Below are positions 59,608 to 64,000 of a stretch of 64,000 nt of DNA, piece after piece (the stretch's first letter is position 1; each line of letters starts with the position of its first letter). The notes below the pieces were generated by a model, which ran no database searches, had not been told where the DNA came from, and saw nothing but the letters and a program-made list of their open reading frames with translations. The position numbers were made by a program, and so were the translations under genes. The stretch comes from Elusimicrobiota bacterium (GTDB lineage: Bacteria > Elusimicrobiota > UBA8919), in NCBI GenBank assembly GCA_016928195.1, contig JAFGLF010000087.1, forward strand, positions 1-64,000, in the 5' to 3' direction.

Positions 59608-61050
59608 ATGGCTGAAGAAGAAATATATGCTCAGCGGCTGGAAAAGATTTCCCGTCTGAAAAAAGAAGGCATAAATCCTTATCCGAATAAGTTTGCCTAT
59701 ACTGTTACTGCGCAGAAGGTGCTTAATGATATGCCTGCGGGTAATGTTATTTTGTCCGGCAGGATTCTGACTGTCCGGAAGATGGGCAAAGCAGCATTTT
59801 TGACTATAAAGGATGCAACGGCAAAAATACAGCTTTATATTAAACAGGATGTTGTAGGAGCAGAAAACTACAGGATTTTTGAGTTGTTCGATATAGGCGA
59901 TTATATAGGCGTTGAGGGCACTGTATTTAAGACAAGAACAGGCGAAATAACCATAAAGGTAGAAAAATTTCAATTTTTGTCAAAGTCATTAAGAGGGCTT
60001 CCCGAGAAATGGCACGGATTGAAAGATGTAGAAACAAGATATCGGCAGAGGTATCTTGACCTGATTTCAAATATTGAGGTTTCGGAAATATTCAGGAAAA
60101 GAGCTAAAATAATTTCATCTATAAGGAGTTATTTGGATAAATCTAACTTTACCGAGGTCGAGACCCCGATGATGCAGTCAATACCCGGCGGTGCGGCAGC
60201 AAAACCGTTTACAACACACCATAATGCTCTGAATATAGACTTATATTTAAGGATTGCCCCGGAACTTTACCTAAAACGGCTTATTTTGGGAGGACTGGAA
60301 CGCGTATACGAATTAGGGAGAACTTTTAGAAACGAAGGTATATCAACAAGGCATAACCCTGAATTTACTATTCTTGAAGTTTATCAGGCATATTCTGATT
60401 ATAATGATATGATGCTTTTGTGTAAGAATATTATACAGGAAACTGCTAATGCCATAGGTGTTTCGAAAATTTCGCATGAAAAGACAGAAATTAATATTTT
60501 TGGTGAGTGGCAGCGTCTTTCCATTGAAACAGCATTTAAAGAGGCAGGAGTGGATTTCCAGTCGTTTTTTTCCGAAACAGGGATTAGGAAATTAGGCCAG
60601 GATTTTGAAGTTGAAAATTATCAAAACATACCGGCAAGAAAGATATTTGATCATATTTTTGATAAGTTGATAAAACCGAAACTGATTGAGCCCACTTTTG
60701 TTGTGGATTGGCCGAAATTCTTATGTCCATTGGCAAAAACAAAAGCAGAAAATCCGGAAATTGCCGAGAGGTTTGAGTTTTTTATTGCATGTGAAGAGCT
60801 GGCAAATGCCTATTCGGAGTTAAATGACCCTGTTGAACAGAAGAACCGTTTCGAAGAACAATTAAAAGAGCGTGAAAAGGGTGATGACGAAGCGGAATTT
60901 TTTGACGATAATTATATAAAGGCTCTTGAATATGGAATGCCTCCTTGTGGGGGATTGGGAATAGGCATTGACCGTCTTGTAATGTTTCTGGTTCAGCAGG
61001 AATCTATTAAAGATGTCATTCTGTTCCCATTATTAAAACCGGTTAAATGA
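59608..61050 (+). CDS. lysS: lysyl-tRNA synthetase, class II
   Basis: A 480-residue enzyme. An OB-fold anticodon-binding domain (about 45-135, VILSGRILTVRKMGKAAFLT) precedes the class II core: motif 1 (NFTEVETPMMQSIPGGAAAK), motif 2 (GRTFRNEGISTRHNPEFTILE) and motif 3 (GLGIGIDRLVMFL). Length is normal. No ribosome site stands out. It follows prfB with its own promoter. Confidence 0.97.
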   Translation: MAEEEIYAQRLEKISRLKKEGINPYPNKFAYTVTAQKVLNDMPAGNVILSGRILTVRKMGKAAFLTIKDATAKIQLYIKQDVVGAENYRIFELFDIGDYIGVEGTVFKTRTGEITIKVEKFQFLSKSLRGLPEKWHGLKDVETRYRQRYLDLISNIEVSEIFRKRAKIISSIRSYLDKSNFTEVETPMMQSIPGGAAAKPFTTHHNALNIDLYLRIAPELYLKRLILGGLERVYELGRTFRNEGISTRHNPEFTILEVYQAYSDYNDMMLLCKNIIQETANAIGVSKISHEKTEINIFGEWQRLSIETAFKEAGVDFQSFFSETGIRKLGQDFEVENYQNIPARKIFDHIFDKLIKPKLIEPTFVVDWPKFLCPLAKTKAENPEIAERFEFFIACEELANAYSELNDPVEQKNRFEEQLKEREKGDDEAEFFDDNYIKALEYGMPPCGGLGIGIDRLVMFLVQQESIKDVILFPLLKPVK

Positions 61051-61113
61051 ACCCAGCCCTTCCTGAATGAATGGGAAGAGATGGGAATATAAGTAAAGAA
61101 GAGGAAGGTCCGG

Positions 61114-62304
61114 GTGAATTTTGAAAAATTTGTTGCTCTAAGATATTTCTGGACAACTAGAAAAAAACTTTTTAGTGCCTTACTTACTATAATTTCAATT
61201 TCTGGAATTGCAGTTGGCGTAATGGCGCTTGTTATAACAATTTCGGTTATGGATGGGTTTCAGGCGGATATTAAGGAGAAAATACTATCTTTAAGTCCGC
61301 ATATTGTTGTTCATTCGGAATATGAGATATTAAGAGAAACACTTGATGCAATACCGGAAGTGGAAAGTACAGCCAGGTTTGTTTATGGCCAGATGATTTT
61401 AAGAAGAAACAAGAGCGCAACCGGTATTGTCATAAAAGGGATATTCCCCGACGAAGAAAAAAATATAATTCCACTTGAAAAAATATTAAAAAATAAAAAC
61501 GCTAAAGCTTTAAAAGAAAAAACAGTTTTTATCGGTTCTGAGCTTGCTAATAATCTTATGATCTCCGTAGGCGACAAGGTAATTCTTGTTTCGCCTTTTG
61601 GACAAACATCTGCATTTGGAATTATGCCTAGAATGGAAGCATTTACGGTTGCGGATATATTCGAAACAGGGATGTATGAATATGATTCAAATTTTGTTTA
61701 TGTTAACTATGAGGACGGACAGCGTCTCTTCAATAAGGAGGGGGTTAAAGGGATAGGTATAAAGACCGCAGATATATTTAATGCTGATAAAACGGCAAAG
61801 ATAATTAAAAACAAACTGGGTTTCGGTTATAACGTAAGATCGTGGAACCAGATGAATAAAAACCTTTTTTCGGCATTAAAGCTTGAGAAATTTGTAATGG
61901 TTTTAATTCTGACTTTAATTATAATTGTGGCAACTTTCAATGTAATTTCACTGCTTATTGTCACAACGGTTGAGAAAATACATTCTATAGGAATTCTGAA
62001 AGCTATCGGGGCTCAGCCGATGTCGATTATGAAAATATTTTTAAATCTTGGTTTTATAATAGGAACAATTGGGACCTTTATTGGCGGCACTCTTGGGGTT
62101 ATAGTATCTCTGCTTTTAGAGAAGTATAAATTTATAAAACTTCCTGCTGATGTTTACTATATAGACAGATTACCTGTCAAAGTCGTGTTCCATGAAATTT
62201 TGCTGGTAATGGCTATCAGTGTAATTATTACGCTTTTGGCTGCGGTATATCCTGCATGGAAAGGCAGCAGGATTGAGCCGTGCGAAGCATTGAGATATGA
62301 GTAA
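61114..62304 (+). CDS. lolC: lipoprotein-releasing ABC permease (LolC/LolE)
   Basis: A 396-residue permease with GTG start (GAGGAAGG before it). FtsX-type: membrane helix 1 (about 20-45) after KFVALRYFWTTRKKLFSA, a large periplasmic domain (about 50-255), then three helices with VATFNVISLLIVTTVEKI and GILKAIGAQPMSIMKIF, ending VYPAWKGSRIEPCEALRYE. With LolD it extracts lipoproteins from the inner membrane. Only one permease is present, so a homodimer is likely, as in lineages with a single LolC/E (LolF). Confidence 0.92.
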   Translation: MNFEKFVALRYFWTTRKKLFSALLTIISISGIAVGVMALVITISVMDGFQADIKEKILSLSPHIVVHSEYEILRETLDAIPEVESTARFVYGQMILRRNKSATGIVIKGIFPDEEKNIIPLEKILKNKNAKALKEKTVFIGSELANNLMISVGDKVILVSPFGQTSAFGIMPRMEAFTVADIFETGMYEYDSNFVYVNYEDGQRLFNKEGVKGIGIKTADIFNADKTAKIIKNKLGFGYNVRSWNQMNKNLFSALKLEKFVMVLILTLIIIVATFNVISLLIVTTVEKIHSIGILKAIGAQPMSIMKIFLNLGFIIGTIGTFIGGTLGVIVSLLLEKYKFIKLPADVYYIDRLPVKVVFHEILLVMAISVIITLLAAVYPAWKGSRIEPCEALRYE

Positions 62305-62306
62305 GG

Positions 62307-62386
62307 AAACGCGAATACACGCGAATAAATAAACATAACGCGAACATTCGCGAATATTTGCGTTAGATTTGCGACAATTAGCGTTA
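62307..62386 (+). repeat. cgcgaat-type intergenic repeat before lolD
   Basis: aacgcgaatacacgcgaata, then attcgcgaatatttgcgtta and gatttgcgacaattagcgtt. The right half almost equals the one before murA. Confidence 0.8.
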
Positions 62387-62391
62387 AGAAT

Positions 62392-63072
62392 ATGAATAAC
62401 AACTATATCATAAGAACGGAAAATATAACAAAAAGCTATGTTGACGACAAGATGGAAGTAACCGTTCTTAAAGGTATTTCTGTGGGTATAAGAAATGGGG
62501 AAACCGTATCTGTTGTGGGCCCTTCAGGTGCCGGTAAATCTACACTTCTGCATATTTTCGGACTTATGGATAAACCTAGCTCCGGAGTTATTTCTATAGA
62601 CGGACTTGACAAAGATATGAATGAAAAGATACTGGCTAAATACAGGAATGAATGTATCGGTTTTGTATTTCAATTCTATAATCTTCTTCCCGAATTTTCC
62701 GCGATTGAAAATATAATGTTGCCAGCTATAATTCTCGGTGAAAACAAACAGGACGCAAAAAAGAAAGCGCAAAAACTTATTTCTGAAGTTGAACTGTCGT
62801 CAAGATCAAGACATCTGCCGTCCGAACTTTCAGGAGGCGAACAACAGAGGATTGCTATTGCGAGATCTCTGATAAATTCACCGAAGATACTTATTGCGGA
62901 CGAACCTACGGGGAATCTTGATAAGCAGACCAGCGAAAATGTAATTAATTTAATAATGCAGCTTCAGACAGATTATAATTTTACTTTGATAGTAGCTACA
63001 CATAATGAATCTATAGCGGGTAAATTTTCAAGAAACTTAAAACTAATTGATGGCCAGTTGGGAGGCAATTAA
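62392..63072 (+). CDS. lolD: lipoprotein-releasing ABC ATPase
   Basis: A 226-residue ABC ATPase. It has Walker A (VGPSGAGKSTLLHIFGLMD), Q-loop (FVFQFYNLLPEFSAIENIM), signature (LSGGEQQRIAIARSL), Walker B (ILIADEPTGNLD) and the H-loop (VATHNES). The MacB/LolD pattern fits, and it sits beside the LolC/E gene. Confidence 0.95.
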   Translation: MNNNYIIRTENITKSYVDDKMEVTVLKGISVGIRNGETVSVVGPSGAGKSTLLHIFGLMDKPSSGVISIDGLDKDMNEKILAKYRNECIGFVFQFYNLLPEFSAIENIMLPAIILGENKQDAKKKAQKLISEVELSSRSRHLPSELSGGEQQRIAIARSLINSPKILIADEPTGNLDKQTSENVINLIMQLQTDYNFTLIVATHNESIAGKFSRNLKLIDGQLGGN

Positions 63073-63198
63073 AAGATTTTACAGGCAATTTAAAGATTAG
63101 AGAGATTTAGAAAAATTAGGTAAAGATTTTAATCTTCATAATTTTTTAATCTTACAGTCTTTCAAAATGTTGTTATTAATCTTTTAATTGATATTACT
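63073..63198 (+). other. phrase-rich spacer before clpC
   Basis: A/T-rich stretch with repeated aaagatt/ttaatctt units in both orientations (for example aaagattttaatctt). No confident promoter or terminator. Confidence 0.35.
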
Positions 63199-64000
63199 AT
63201 GTATAATAGATTTACTGAACGTGCACAGAGAGCGATACGTCTTGCACAGGAAGAGGCTAAAAGACTAAATCATGATTCTATAACACCCGAACATATTCTT
63301 TTGGGTTTATTTGATCTTGACGACGGAGTAGCAGTAACCATAATGTCAAATCTCGGTATACATACTTCACGGATTAAGATTGAAATTGAAAAAATGCTTC
63401 CTTCTGGAGATAATCTGCTTCAATACGGTGAACTGCCTCTTACCCCCAAAGCAAGAAAAATTCTTGAATATGCTATAGAAGAAGCGCAGAAAATGGCACA
63501 TAGTTATGTCGGTACCGAGCATATTTTGTTGGGACTACTTAAAAATCCTGAATTGAAAACAACAATTACTCTGGAAAACTACGGACTTTCATACGATACC
63601 GTAAAAGAAGAAATCATAAATATAATAGGAGATTCCACTCCGCCGCCGTTACCTCAGCATAAACACAAGTCAAAAACACCTACACTGGATGAGTTCGGAA
63701 GGGATTTGACCGACCTTGCTAAAGAGGGAAAGCTTGACCCTGTAATAGGCAGAGAAGACGAGATAGAACGTTTGATACAGATTTTATCGAGAAGAACAAA
63801 AAATAATCCTGTATTGATTGGAGATCCTGGGGTGGGTAAGACCGCTATTGTTGAGGGATTTGCAGAAAAAATTGTTTCACAGGAAGTCCCGGAATTACTG
63901 TTAAATAAAAGAGTTATTACACTCGATTTATCAGGTGTCGTGGCTGGTACTAAATACAGAGGTGAGTTTGAACAGCGCCTGAAGAACATAATGGACGAAA
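63199..64000 (+). CDS. clpC: ClpC-type AAA+ unfoldase, 5' part (cut by window edge)
   Basis: The first 267 codons of a Clp ATPase, open at the window end. The N-terminal Clp repeats read [32 protein letters not shown] and [14 protein letters not shown]. The first AAA domain begins [20 protein letters not shown], then [20 protein letters not shown], Walker [15 protein letters not shown] and [14 protein letters not shown]. It should work with ClpP in protein turnover. The linker between the domains contains HKHKSK. No ribosome site stands out before the ATG. Confidence 0.94.
   Translation, partial: MYNRFTERAQRAIRLAQEEAKRLNHDSITPEHILLGLFDLDDGVAVTIMSNLGIHTSRIKIEIEKMLPSGDNLLQYGELPLTPKARKILEYAIEEAQKMAHSYVGTEHILLGLLKNPELKTTITLENYGLSYDTVKEEIINIIGDSTPPPLPQHKHKSKTPTLDEFGRDLTDLAKEGKLDPVIGREDEIERLIQILSRRTKNNPVLIGDPGVGKTAIVEGFAEKIVSQEVPELLLNKRVITLDLSGVVAGTKYRGEFEQRLKNIMDE

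Noticed and set aside
15716-62386. cgcgaat repeats as CRISPR arrays
   Set aside because: The units are degenerate, have no regular spacers, and no cas genes are present.

Overview
The window is about 64 kb of AT-rich DNA and almost every gene lies on the + strand; the only convincing minus-strand gene is rpsT. The organism looks diderm: it encodes LptE, LolC/E and LolD, Lnt, and several PorV/UPF0164-type outer-membrane barrel proteins. Several features point to an uncultivated lineage rather than a model phylum: three PorV-like proteins with different C-terminal modules, FlgD/gliding-type Ig domains, a TrpB2-type tryptophan synthase beta chain, an Asp-type MurA, and dense short-repeat phrases. 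Candidate phyla of the Elusimicrobiota, Omnitrophota or Firestonebacteria kind would fit, but this is inference and I cannot fix the phylum.

Layout. 0-5.8 kb: two PorV-like envelope proteins, a histidine kinase and a small gliding-type Ig protein. 5.9-9.9 kb: a motor locus with a membrane protein that joins a FliF-like C-terminal half to a FliG-like torque domain, then MotA and two MotB-like proteins. 9.9-19.6 kb: polA, coaE, rho, a LysM/M23 peptidase, rpmE, prfA, prmC and murA, a widespread housekeeping order. 19.8-24.1 kb: hisD-hisB-hisH-hisA-hisF-hisI. 24.2-31.7 kb: lepB, then trpE-trpG-trpD-(dapB-like)-trpC-trpB2-trpF, with no trpA. 31.7-34.1 kb: LemA and an M48 protease. 34.3-41.7 kb: leuS-lptE-holA (the order known from E. 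coli), rpsT (minus), murJ and a compact uvrC. 41.7-50.1 kb: envelope and redox genes, several apparently fused (GT87 plus lytic transglycosylase, TlpA plus phosphoesterase, DUF1573 plus thioredoxin plus CcdA), a DNA alkyltransferase, a repeat protein and a PorV-CsgG protein. 50.2-58.4 kb: csp, secA, yjbQ, nadE, lnt and a cyclic-di-GMP pair (HD-GYP and GGDEF). 58.4-64 kb: prfB with the classic +1 frameshift site, lysS, lolC/E, lolD and the start of clpC.

The two most notable things are (1) the motor locus at 5887-9879, a candidate reduced rotary or linear machine made from flagellar rotor and stator parts with no other flagellar gene nearby; and (2) a pervasive set of short repeats. Intergenic cgcgaat-type elements recur before start codons. 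GC-rich palindromes and short tandem phrases are inserted in frame inside essential genes (hisF, prmC, leuS, lnt, nadE, trpE, coaE, hisH), and similar tandem phrases form the hydrophobic cores of several signal peptides. No CRISPR array, insertion sequence, tRNA or rRNA was recognised. No gene-free stretch exceeds 300 bases.
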